The notes under the pieces are model-generated. The model was not told where the DNA came from. It did not search any database and saw only the letters and a list, made by a program, of their open reading frames with translations. This document shows positions 9,290 to 17,800 of a stretch of DNA of 64,000 nt, in pieces. The DNA is from JACKJA01 sp050297015 (GTDB lineage Bacteria > Pseudomonadota > Alphaproteobacteria > Micavibrionales > Micavibrionaceae), in the NCBI GenBank assembly GCA_050297015.1, contig JBNKRZ010000037.1:33984-97983 (forward strand), written 5' to 3'. The translations under genes and the position numbers were made by a program. The stretch's first letter is position 1. Every line of letters starts with the position of its first letter.

Positions 9290-9490
9290 ATGGATGATGA
9301 AGACGAGTTGCGCGAAAAACTGGTCCACTTAAAGGCCGAACATAAGGACCTGGACGATATCATTGAACGCCTTTTACAGGCCCAGCCGGTGGATTTCTTA
9401 CAAATTCAGCGCATGAAGAAGCGCAAGCTCTTGCTCAAAGATGTCATCCAGAAAATCGAAAGCAACTTGCTCCCGGATATCATTGCATAA
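9290..9490 (+). CDS. YdcH/DUF465 family small protein
   Basis: 66-residue, highly charged helical protein of the DUF465 family. The sequence is a predicted helical hairpin: ELREKLVHLKAEHKDLDDII, a turn near QPVDFLQ, then IQRMKKRKLLLKDVIQKIES. It is divergent from pfk and ends 14 bp before purE, so it may be the first gene of a purE transcript. DUF465 proteins are common in proteobacteria, but no role is established. Confidence 0.88.
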   Translation: MDDEDELREKLVHLKAEHKDLDDIIERLLQAQPVDFLQIQRMKKRKLLLKDVIQKIESNLLPDIIA

Positions 9491-9504
9491 CAAGGAATAA
9501 GATT

Positions 9505-9990
9505 ATGACTTCCCCTCTTATCGGCATTACTATGGGTTCCCAATCGGACTGGAGCACGATGAAGGAAGCGGCACTGATCCTCGACGATTTGCAAATCCCC
9601 TATGAGACAAAGATCACATCAGCTCACCGCACGCCGGAGCGCATGTTTGAATACGCCCAAACGGCACGGGAACGCGGCTTGAAAGTCATTATAGCCGGGG
9701 CCGGCGGCGCGGCGCACTTGCCGGGCATGATTGCGGCCTCAACCACCCTGCCCGTTCTCGGTGTGCCCGTGGAAAGCAAGGCGCTAAAGGGCATGGATAG
9801 CTTACTCTCAATCGTGCAAATGCCGGGCGGTGTGCCTGTGGGAACGCTGGCCATCGGCACGGCGGGGGCTAAAAATGCGGCCCTGCTCGCCGCCTCCATC
9901 TTAAGCACCGCCGATGAAGAAATCACCGCGCGCCTCGAAAAATTCCGGGACGATCAAACGGCAAGCGTCGCGATAGAGCCGAAAGACTGA
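9505..9990 (+). CDS. purE: 5-(carboxyamino)imidazole ribonucleotide mutase
   Basis: Class I PurE rearranges N5-CAIR to CAIR in purine synthesis, partnering PurK. The 161-residue product has the canonical motifs MGSQSDWSTM, SAHRTPERM, AGAGGAAHLPGM and LLSIVQMPGGVPVGTLAIG. AAGGAATAAG precedes the ATG. The 3' end overlaps the convergent HAD gene by 37 bp. That gene separates purE from purK, which are normally adjacent. Confidence 0.97.
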   Translation: MTSPLIGITMGSQSDWSTMKEAALILDDLQIPYETKITSAHRTPERMFEYAQTARERGLKVIIAGAGGAAHLPGMIAASTTLPVLGVPVESKALKGMDSLLSIVQMPGGVPVGTLAIGTAGAKNAALLAASILSTADEEITARLEKFRDDQTASVAIEPKD

Positions 9991-10739
9991 CCGGGCTCGA
10001 TCCGTCTTTCTTCAAAAAGCGCATCGCCCTCTTTCGCAAAATCATTTAGAAAATTTGCCACCTGACTATAATGCCGGTGGATATAAGGGTGCTCTTCCGG
10101 CTTAACGTGATAGCCATAAACACCGTTATCGACAAAAACGGTTTTCATCCCCATAGCATTGGGATAGCGATGATTGGCTGCCGTATCTTCGACAAAGGCA
10201 ACCTCATGCGCAGCCAACCCCATACGAGCAAGGGCGAACTGAAACGGCAGGAAACTGTTTTTCTTATTGTGAAATCCAAAACGATCCATGCCCCATATGT
10301 TTTCATCAGGGATAAATTCTCCATACTCAGCCCTTTTCATAAAAGGCTGGACGTAACTGGTCGTGCAGGCATGCGAAATGATTCCGAATTGAACATCTTG
10401 CTGCTTCTTCACGCGCGCCAAAGCATCGTAAATCTTCTGATTTTTCTCCAGAATATGCGGGTAATCCTGAGCTAAAACCTCCAGCAAGCGTCCTTGGTGA
10501 GCTGTCAACATTTCCTTTTTAGGTATCCCGTAGATCTCATGCGGATATGTTACAATTTCCCCGTGAGTCTCAAAAGCCGTGCGGCCAATCTCAATAGCCT
10601 CTTTGGTCGTCATCTCTCCGTCGTAAAGATCACAAAACGCTTTCGCAAAAGCCTTATCACAAACTTTAAAAACATGCGGCACATGAAATAAAGGGAGTAA
10701 CACCCCGTCAAGATCAAACAGAATTGCTTTGATGGTCAT
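9954..10739 (-). CDS. HAD-superfamily hydrolase, pyrimidine 5'-nucleotidase-like
   Basis: 261-residue haloacid dehalogenase-type phosphatase. Motif I is ILFDLDGVLLP near the N-terminus; motif II is GIISHACTTSY; the motif III lysine is probably in the FHNKKNSFLP segment; motif IV is VAFVEDTAANH. The helical cap lies between motifs I and II, as in the SDT1-like pyrimidine 5'-nucleotidases, but the substrate cannot be read from the sequence. The ATG at 10739 is preferred over an in-frame GTG three codons upstream. The gene is antisense between purE and purK, and its 3' end overlaps purE by 37 bp. Confidence 0.88.
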   Translation of the reverse strand: MTIKAILFDLDGVLLPLFHVPHVFKVCDKAFAKAFCDLYDGEMTTKEAIEIGRTAFETHGEIVTYPHEIYGIPKKEMLTAHQGRLLEVLAQDYPHILEKNQKIYDALARVKKQQDVQFGIISHACTTSYVQPFMKRAEYGEFIPDENIWGMDRFGFHNKKNSFLPFQFALARMGLAAHEVAFVEDTAANHRYPNAMGMKTVFVDNGVYGYHVKPEEHPYIHRHYSQVANFLNDFAKEGDALFEERRIEPGQSFGSIATLAV

Positions 10740-10816
10740 GAAAAACACGGCCCTGATTTATTGTTATTCGTCCGAATATCTACCGCGACCATGCGATTAT
10801 GTCAACAAATATTTCC

Positions 10817-10845
10817 TTGATGCACAGCCTTGGCGCTGTCATAAC
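10817..10845 (+). promoter_or_regulatory. Candidate purK promoter giving a leaderless mRNA
   Basis: TTGATG at 10817-10822 and CATAAC at 10840-10845 are spaced 17 bp apart. Transcription would begin about at the purK ATG (10854). The 8 bases between are C-rich and hold no ribosome-binding site, consistent with a leaderless transcript. This is inferred from spacing only. Confidence 0.4.
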
Positions 10846-10853
10846 TACCCCCC

Positions 10854-11927
10854 ATGAAAATAGACAGCAAAACATTAGGCATTCTCGGCGGCGGGCAGCT
10901 CGGGCGAATGAGCGCTATGGCCGCCGCGCGGATCGGTATAAAGACGCACATTTACTGCCCGGAGGAAAACAGCCCGGCCAGTCACGTTGCCGCGCGGACC
11001 TTCGTGGGCGCCTATGATGATAAGAAAAAACTCAAAGCCTTTGCCGCCAGCGTCGATGTAATTTCCTATGAATTCGAGAACATCCCGGTGGAAACGGTGC
11101 GCTTTCTTCAGCAATTCAAACCCGTCCTGCCCGACGACCGTTTGCTGGAAATCGCGCAAGACCGCGGGGTAGAGAAGAAATTTCTGAACGATATCGGCAT
11201 CCCGACGGCGCGCTGGGCGCTCGCTCAAAACGCAAAAGAGATCGCAGAAAAGGCGCAAACCGTGCCGGGAGAGCGTCATATTTTAAAAACGACCCGTTTC
11301 GGTTATGACGGCAAAGGCCAGACATGGTATGCCCCCGGCGATGATGTGGATAAGAAGTGGAAACTTTTAAATTCTCCTGAGATTATTATCGAAGAAGTTA
11401 TTGATTTTTCATGCGAAATATCACTCATCATTGCCCGCGATAAGCTGGGGCAAACTGTCCACTACGGACCGTGTCTAAATGAGCATAAAGACCACATTTT
11501 ATCCAAGACAACTGTTCCGGCCCCTATTCCGGACGGACTAGCGCAAGAAGCGATCAAGATGGTGCAGCTGCTCGCCGATGCGGTTGATCTGGTCGGTGTA
11601 CTGGCGCTGGAGATGTTCGTGACGCAAGACGGGCGCATTCTAGCCAATGAGATCGCGCCACGCACCCACAATTCGGGTCACTGGACCATTGATGCCTGCG
11701 CTGTATCACAATTCGAAAACCACGTGCGCACGGTGTGCGGCCTGCCCGTGGGTCATCCGGGCCGACACAGCGATTGCGTTATGCGCAACCTGATCGGCGA
11801 TGATGTACGGGAGGCCAAGAAATTTATGGAGCTGGAAAGCACCTGCGTCCACCTCTACGGCAAGGATGACATCAAACAGGGCCGCAAAATGGGGCACATG
11901 ACCGCCCTTAAAAAGCGAACCGCTTAA
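10854..11927 (+). CDS. purK: 5-(carboxyamino)imidazole ribonucleotide synthase
   Basis: ATP-grasp enzyme that carboxylates AIR to N5-CAIR for PurE. The 357-residue product begins with the family's dinucleotide-like loop TLGILGGGQLGRM and shows VISYEFENIPVETV, LKTTRFGYDGKGQ and NEIAPRTHNSGHWT, the last being the metal and substrate region. No Shine-Dalgarno sequence precedes the ATG and a promoter-like element ends 8 bases upstream, so the mRNA may be leaderless. It is separated from purE by an antisense HAD gene and converges with a small unknown gene 16 bp downstream. Confidence 0.96.
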   Translation: MKIDSKTLGILGGGQLGRMSAMAAARIGIKTHIYCPEENSPASHVAARTFVGAYDDKKKLKAFAASVDVISYEFENIPVETVRFLQQFKPVLPDDRLLEIAQDRGVEKKFLNDIGIPTARWALAQNAKEIAEKAQTVPGERHILKTTRFGYDGKGQTWYAPGDDVDKKWKLLNSPEIIIEEVIDFSCEISLIIARDKLGQTVHYGPCLNEHKDHILSKTTVPAPIPDGLAQEAIKMVQLLADAVDLVGVLALEMFVTQDGRILANEIAPRTHNSGHWTIDACAVSQFENHVRTVCGLPVGHPGRHSDCVMRNLIGDDVREAKKFMELESTCVHLYGKDDIKQGRKMGHMTALKKRTA

Positions 11928-11943
11928 GAGGCGATCCGCGCTA

Positions 11944-12222
11944 TTACCGGGGCGCCCGGGACGATATAGCATTACGCACAGCCCTGTGCACCCCTTCAGG
12001 CACAGCCACCGCACGTTCCTTTAGATTCGTTCCCTCGTGCGCCGCCGCATGACCAACGTCATGAAGATAGTGGCCGCCGCCCTCTCCTGTCATCATAAGG
12101 GTTCCGGCCCCCAGATTCAAAACATCCCAAATAGCTTTCCGGCCTTCATCGCCAGCCAACCCCGCCTTCTTATAAAGCGCAACAAGATTACCTACAGCCG
12201 TCTCAAAAGATTTATCACCCAT
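11944..12222 (-). CDS. Small protein of unknown function
   Basis: 92-residue protein I do not recognise. GAGGG stands at good spacing before the ATG and the reading frame is uninterrupted. Visible features are an amphipathic N-terminal helix (SFETAVGNLVALYKKAG), a glycine-rich turn and the histidine-rich stretch GGGHYLHDVGHAAAHEG near residues 48-64, which could bind a metal. No signal peptide or membrane segment is seen. It converges with purK. It is probably a real gene because the start signals and codon pattern fit, but this is moderate evidence. Confidence 0.55.
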   Translation of the reverse strand: MGDKSFETAVGNLVALYKKAGLAGDEGRKAIWDVLNLGAGTLMMTGEGGGHYLHDVGHAAAHEGTNLKERAVAVPEGVHRAVRNAISSRAPR

Positions 12223-12284
12223 ACTAAAACCCTCGAAGGTTAATATTTTTAAAAGTTATTCTTTATTTCCCATTAACATAAAAA

Positions 12285-12320
12285 ATAAAACGCATCAAGA
12301 AAAAAACGCATCAAGAAAAA
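12285..12320. repeat. Two-copy 16-bp tandem repeat
   Basis: CGCATCAAGA plus an A-rich tail occurs at 12291 and again at 12307, a period of 16 bp. It lies upstream of the promoter of the putative small RNA before fumC and could be an upstream A-tract element or a regulator site. Confidence 0.6.
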
Positions 12321-12338
12321 TATATGGGAATATTTTCC

Positions 12339-12366
12339 TTGACTTTCCTTCAAAAGCGCCTATCCT
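12339..12366 (+). promoter_or_regulatory. Sigma-70 type promoter of the putative RNA upstream of fumC
   Basis: TTGACT (12339-12344) and TATCCT (12361-12366) are separated by 16 bp, with an A/T-rich stretch upstream. The predicted start, around 12373, coincides with the base of the long stem of the putative RNA described next. Confidence 0.6.
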
Positions 12367-12372
12367 GTTTTG

Positions 12373-12503
12373 CAGAAATCGATTTCCCCCTGTCCGCGAC
12401 CGCCGGTAATGCAGCGTTGCAACGCTGCGCTATAAATCCTGCGTAGACGGTAGGGTATACCACCCCTGAACATGTTTGCCCCACGGGCGCCCGTGTTTTT
12501 TAA
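12373..12503 (+). ncRNA. Putative structured small RNA or 5' leader upstream of fumC
   Basis: About 130 bases between a good promoter and an intrinsic terminator, with no reading frame. Three nested stems can be drawn: 12372-12379 with 12472-12479 (7 of 8 pairs, including one G-U); 12388-12394 with 12449-12455 (7 pairs, two G-U); and the perfect palindrome GCAGCGTTGCAACGCTGC at 12411-12428. Together they form an elongated rod with internal bubbles. The terminator is CACGG-GCGC-CCGTG followed by six T (12482-12501). The shape recalls 6S RNA, but the usual gene neighbour and length are lacking. It has no SRP RNA signature. It could also be an attenuator for fumC, which starts 135 bases downstream. 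Not assigned to a family. Confidence 0.5.
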
Positions 12504-12638
12504 TTGAAAGGAATTCAGGAACAAAAAACGAAACAGAGAAAAAAGCGTATAAACAAACAATGTCCCCCTTGGTATCTTGTTGTCTTGATGATAAAAAATG
12601 GAACGAACATTTAACAAATCATGGAAAAGACAGAGAAC

Positions 12639-14033
12639 ATGACCGACACCCGCATAGAAACCGACTCCCTCGGCGAAATCGCCGTTCCCGCAAACCGTTA
12701 CTGGGGGGCGCAAACGCAGCGCTCTCTCCAGAACTTTAAAATCGGGGGGGAGACGATGCCCGCGCCGCTCGTCCGGGCACTGGCCATTCAGAAAAAAGCG
12801 GCCGCCCTGACGAATAAATCCCTCGGCGTGCTGGATACCAAGCTGGCCGATGCCATCGTTGCCGCGGCGGAAGAGATCATCAACGGACCGCTCAGCGCTG
12901 AATTCCCACTGGTTGTCTGGCAAACGGGTTCGGGCACACAAACCAACATGAACGCCAACGAAGTCATCGCCAACCGCGCGGCTGAAATTCTGGGCGGGGA
13001 ACGCGGAAAAAAGGATCCCGTGCATCCGAACGATCACGTCAATATGGGGCAATCCTCTAACGATACATTCCCGACAGCGATGCATATTGCTGCGGGGGAA
13101 GAAGTGCAGCATAGCCTCATCCCGGCATTGGAAAAACTCCATGATGCACTGGATGCGAAAGCCACGGAGTTCGCCGATATCGTCAAAATCGGCCGCACCC
13201 ATTTACAAGACGCCACGCCGCTGACGCTGGGGCAGGAATTCTCCGGCTACGCCACGCAAGTCGCTTACGGCATCGACCGGGTTAAAAACACCCTGCCGCG
13301 CATTATGCAACTGGCGCAGGGCGGCACGGCCGTCGGCACGGGGATCAATTCAAAGGCCGGCTTTGCTGAAGCCTTCGCCGGCACGGTAGCCGATATCACG
13401 GGCCTGCCCTTCGTCACAGCGGAGAACAAATTCGAAGCCTTAGCCGCTCATGATGCGCTGGTGGAACTCTCCGGCGCGCTGAACACCCTCGCCGCCAGCC
13501 TGATGAAAATCGCGCATGACATCCGCGTTCTCGGCTCCGGCCCGCGCTGCGGCATTGGGGAGATATCCCTGCCCGCGAATGAGCCGGGTTCGTCCATCAT
13601 GCCGGGAAAAGTCAATCCCACACAGGCCGAAGCGATGACCATGGTTTGTGCGCAAGTCATGGGCAATCACGTGACCGTCACCGTCGCGGGCAGCAACGGC
13701 CATTTCGAGCTTAACGTGTTCAAACCGGTTATGATCTACAACGTTTTGCAATCCATCCGTCTGATCGCCGATGCCGCAGCGAGCTTCACAGACAACTGCG
13801 TTTCCGGCATCGAAGCCAACCGCGAGCGCATTGATAAATTGCTGCATGAAAGCCTGATGCTGGTCACGGCGCTGAACCCGTATATCGGCTATGACAACGC
13901 GGCCAAAATCGCAAAGAAAGCGCATGCCGACGGCACCACGCTAAAGGAAGCAGGCACAGCGTTAGACCTCCTCACGGCGGAGCAATTCGACGCATGGATC
14001 AAACCGGAAGATATGGTCAAACCGCGGGATTAA
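12639..14033 (+). CDS. fumC: Class II fumarate hydratase
   Basis: Oxygen-stable, iron-free fumarase of the TCA cycle, interconverting fumarate and malate. The start at 12639 gives MTDTRIETDSLGEIAVPANR, which aligns in length with E. coli FumC; an ATG six codons upstream is less likely. The 464-residue product has WQTGSGTQTNMNANEV, HVNMGQSSNDTFPTAMHIA, GRTHLQDATPLTLGQE and the superfamily signature GSSIMPGKVNPTQAE. The long upstream region carries a promoter, a putative RNA and a terminator, so its expression may be regulated by attenuation or from a second promoter near 12570-12620. Confidence 0.97.
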   Translation: MTDTRIETDSLGEIAVPANRYWGAQTQRSLQNFKIGGETMPAPLVRALAIQKKAAALTNKSLGVLDTKLADAIVAAAEEIINGPLSAEFPLVVWQTGSGTQTNMNANEVIANRAAEILGGERGKKDPVHPNDHVNMGQSSNDTFPTAMHIAAGEEVQHSLIPALEKLHDALDAKATEFADIVKIGRTHLQDATPLTLGQEFSGYATQVAYGIDRVKNTLPRIMQLAQGGTAVGTGINSKAGFAEAFAGTVADITGLPFVTAENKFEALAAHDALVELSGALNTLAASLMKIAHDIRVLGSGPRCGIGEISLPANEPGSSIMPGKVNPTQAEAMTMVCAQVMGNHVTVTVAGSNGHFELNVFKPVMIYNVLQSIRLIADAAASFTDNCVSGIEANRERIDKLLHESLMLVTALNPYIGYDNAAKIAKKAHADGTTLKEAGTALDLLTAEQFDAWIKPEDMVKPRD

Positions 14034-14058
14034 GAGACTGTAGCCCTATAGCTATTTC

Positions 14059-14140
14059 GCTTTTTATTTACACAAGGCATGAGGAGCGAAGCATAGTGGG
14101 CCTACGTGAGCGACGAATAACGACGCTGTAAATGAAAATG
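14059..14140. repeat. Imperfect inverted-repeat intergenic segment
   Basis: The segment between fumC and the ribbon-helix-helix gene is bounded by TTTTATTTACA and, inverted, TGTAAATGAAAA, with GAGGAGCGAAGCATAG and GTGAGCGACGAATAACG between. It has no reading frame. It looks like a genome-wide intergenic repeat, but only one copy is in this window, so this cannot be tested here. Confidence 0.35.
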
Positions 14141-14151
14141 GGAACAGCTCT

Positions 14152-14364
14152 ATGAAAAAGCGTTCGATCAAAATCGCAGGGCACGCCACCTCCGTTACGC
14201 TAGAAGATGAATTTTGGGAGGAATTCAAAGCCATCGCCGCCGCGCGCGGCATGTCTGTGGCGGCCATGATCGAGGAAATCGACGAAGCGCGCACCACAGG
14301 CCTTTCCAGCGCCATCCGGGTGTTTGTGCTGCAGGAGGTTAAAAATGAGACAAACAGACCGTGA
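14152..14364 (+). CDS. Ribbon-helix-helix domain protein
   Basis: 70-residue protein of the alphaproteobacterial RHH_4 type. The pattern is a short strand (IKIAGHATSVTLEDE), helix A (FWEEFKAIAAARG), MSVAAMIEEID, then LSSAIRVFVLQEV. Such proteins are usually complete single domains that bind DNA as dimers, but targets are not known for most. The stop overlaps the first 20 bases of a decayed reading frame downstream. Confidence 0.85.
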   Translation: MKKRSIKIAGHATSVTLEDEFWEEFKAIAAARGMSVAAMIEEIDEARTTGLSSAIRVFVLQEVKNETNRP

Positions 14365-14833
14365 CCTTTGCCGTGCATCTGGCGGAATAGCGCATAACGG
14401 AGACCTTCTGGACACAGGATGGGAATAAACCCGCGCCTTACTAGAACAAGAAGGCATCGGAGTCTCATCAGGTCTCATTGTACAAAAGCCCTTCATGGAA
14501 CGCCGCACCTTAGCCACAGGCCAAAAACAATGGGCAGAGATCGAATAGTTCGTAACCTCCCCTGACCTAGAGTACAAAAAATATATAGAAAATTTCCCTG
14601 AAAACAAACTGATCAACATCATAGTTGGTGACACATGGCGTATCATCAATTACGCGGAAAAAGGCTTTCAGACGCCTCAGAACATGCCCCCCAACGTTCA
14701 TAAAGCCATGAAAGAGCTCATCGCCCGAGGATATACGCACCATCTGCCGCAGCCCCCCTCTTTAATGCAGTCGTTTACTGAGCGCCCTCAATCACGCCTT
14801 GCAAAATACCGAACAGCGCCTCTTCCGGGGTGA
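14345..14833 (+). pseudogene. Decayed reading frame with two in-frame stops
   Basis: One frame starts with ATG at 14345 and stays coding-like to a TGA at 14831, interrupted only by TAA (14426-14428) and TAG (14546-14548). The three segments read as ordinary protein, for example DLLDTGWE, then LLEQEGIGVSSGLIVQKPF, and, after the second stop, NKLINIIVGDTWRIINYAEK and ARGYTHHLPQPP. No family is recognised. The last 59 bases overlap the 3' end of the asmA-like gene on the other strand, so the original gene may have ended near 14775. A pseudogene is the simplest reading; a chance open frame is the alternative. Confidence 0.4.
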
Positions 14834-17800
14834 TCTGGCGGGTTTCCGGCTTTTTCACCTTCGGCGCCACAGGCTGGGTCACGGCGGCATCCGGTGCCAT
14901 AGAATCCCCGGCCGCAGGCTGCTGCTCGCCTTCCGTCTTTTGCTGCGTCTGCGGCGGGAGAGGCGCTTGCAAAATCCCTTTCTTTTCAAGGCTCTTAATC
15001 AATGGATTGAGGACCATGCCCTCCAACTGTTTGTTAAAATATTGCTGCATAGCGTTCTGCCCGAACGTCTTACCGGGGCTATCAAGCGGCCCTTTAAATA
15101 CCGTTTCCAGAGTTGGCGCATCGGCCGGCTCCTTCAGGGAAACAAGCGTTTTCAGATCAACCGTCCAAAGCGGCAGATTCACATTCCCCGTCCCCGTCAC
15201 AGCCGCCGCCGGGCCATCCAGCAGCAATTTATCAAAATTCACAACGCCTTCTGTAATCGTAAAGGCAGAATCTAACGTATCAAACTGCGTCGTCCCACCG
15301 GAAGAGGTCGCATCGAGCAACTTACCGAAATTCTCGTTAAAGCTGCTGGTCGGGGCGGCGAGCGCCCGTGACAACTTGGCCAGATCGAATCCTTCAAAGG
15401 TTATGTCCTGCCCCGTAGCAGCCCCCTTACCATGAAGGTCAAAAATCAACGCCGCCGGAGAAAGCCCCGTTGCGCCCCCCTCCACATCCATGGACACAGC
15501 CCCCTTGGCCTTCACAAGCCGCGCACCACTAAAGGATTTCACCAGAGATTCCAGCGACACGTCCTTGAGCTGCGCCGCACCGGAAAACGTCAACGGGTCA
15601 CGCGCCTTCGATGAAGTGCGGAGTTTACCGTTCAAGGAAACCTGCCCCCCATGAAGCCCGCCATTCAGTTTATCAAGGGTCAAAAGACCGTTTTTCAAAC
15701 TCAATGCCAAATCGGCATTTTCAAAGCGCCACCCCTCATAAGAAAGCGCCGCCGCGTCACCGGAAAGATCAAGGTCGAACGCCTGCATCCACCCTACATC
15801 GATAGCCCGCCGCGACCAGCGCACAGCTTGCGGATCGGCAACCTTTTGACTCGGGCGCGCATGGGTAAGTTCAGTGCCCGACATCCGACTTTCATGCCCG
15901 GTCAACTTGTCAAGCGGCACATCGCCCATATGCACGTGAGCCTCAATATGCGGACGAGCCGCCGCCATATCCAACTTCATATCCGCGCGCGCCGTCACGG
16001 GGCCAACTTTCGCTTGCACGCCGGAGAGATTATAAAGTTTTCCGTCCCGCTCCAACGTCGCGAAAATATCAACGTCCTTTCTAATCGCCGCATTGCGCGC
16101 AAAATCAGGCACAAAAACCCGCAGCAAATCAACATAATCCGGATGCCGCACCCGCAAGGTCAATGCGCTCAATTGCGCCTTATCAAGAGGCGTTGCAACC
16201 GTCCCCTTGGTTTCCAACGTCCCGTTCAAAACACCGACATTCGCCGTAAAATCAAGAGAATCCGCATCCCCCTTGAAGACAGAGAGAAGCTCAGCTTTTT
16301 GTGCTTTTTCCGGGATCGTCCATGCCGTTTGCCCCCAATCATGGGGCAGCGCCGCCATATCCGATGTTTTGGCCTCCAAAGAAAAATCAAGCCCGCTCAG
16401 TTTAGAATAATCAGCCGCACCACCGGCCAGCGTCAAAACACTCCCTTTCTCATCTTTGATCGTAAAATTATCGACATGCAAGGCTTTCCCCTTCACAGCC
16501 GCTTTAAGCTCCAACAGGGGGAAATTCCGTTTCTGCGCCTTAAGGTTTTTAATCTGCGCCGTCACGGCAATATCGAGAGGCAGATTAATCCCGCGCGCAA
16601 TGTCGCCTATAGCCGCACCGGAATTCGTTGATGCAGGCGCAACACCGCCCTCCGGCACGGGATTCAGAACAGCCAGCCATTTATCAATATCAAGCCCGTC
16701 ATTTTCAAGATTAACCTGCAAAGCCCCACGCGCATCATTCCGCCCCGGCGCAAAAGCCCCTGAGAACAAAACCGCCGTATCCGCCCACGCCAAGCGCCCT
16801 CCGGTGATATTCAAACGGTCCGGAGAAACGATAGCGTCTACGGCCAGAACTATGGGGTCATCAACCTTCATCAGCTTTTCTTGTAGCGCTGCATCAAAAG
16901 ATAAAAGCGGGAAGACAGTCGCCCCCTTCGCCTTCACGCTCAATCGAGAAAGGGTCACTTTCGGGTCAGAGAATGTCACACTGCGATCCTGAGAAGAACG
17001 AGAAAGCGCCCCGAATGAGAGGGCATAATCGGTCGAAAACTTTTCCGTTTCGGAAATATCCAAAGCCGCGCGGCCCTTAATCGCATCACCGGCACGAGCC
17101 AATGTCACATTGAGATTGCGGAAAGTTTTCCCTTCATATTTCAGCCCCGCCAAATGCAGCGCCGCTTTACCCGTCACATCAAAAGGAAGCGTCAGCGTTT
17201 CAGGCAAAAAGCCATGACGCGCCTTTTCACCGGAAGCGTCATCCGCGAGCCATGATGCCGCATCAAAAACGCCATTGCTGTCGAGAACGATATCCGTATC
17301 CAACACCCCCTTCGTCCACCCGGCAAGTTTTATATGCCCCGTCATATCTTGCCCGCTCAAACGGCCCTTTATATCCCGAATATCAAGCGTGTCAGCCTCC
17401 AGCGTCAGAAAAGATTCCAGCGCCAAAGCACTATCCAAAGCCGGCAATGCAGGCAGTTTCAAAGGCTCCAGGCTCTTAAGCATCGAGGGCGCAGAAAGCT
17501 CTAATTCGCCCTGCAGCTCCGGCACAGCCGTTAAACCGACAACACCGGAATAGGAAAGAGACGCGTGAGTTTCCGGCAAAGAGATATCCGCCTGCAACAC
17601 CAGAGAATCCGCATCGGATACCAAACGGCCTGTTTTCACAGCCATATCAACCCGTTTTCCGGCGTAAGAAAAATCAGTCTTTATACTAAACGGCCCCTTC
17701 AGCGTCTCCGCATCCACAAACATCCCGATATCGTCCAGCACCACGTCCCGCGCCGCCGTACGATCTGTGAAATGAAACCGCCCTTGCTTTATCTGTATCC

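Noticed and set aside
12373..12503. Identification of the fumC-upstream RNA as 6S or SRP RNA
   Set aside because: The SRP core GGAAGG motif is absent, and the usual 6S neighbours and length are lacking; only the rod outline agrees, so it is left unassigned.
12360..13202. 280-codon open frame on the minus strand
   Set aside because: It lies opposite fumC and the small RNA candidate, has no family features, and follows from the codon pattern of fumC.
15651..16631. 326-codon open frame on the plus strand
   Set aside because: Antisense to the AsmA gene; no start signal and unnatural composition.
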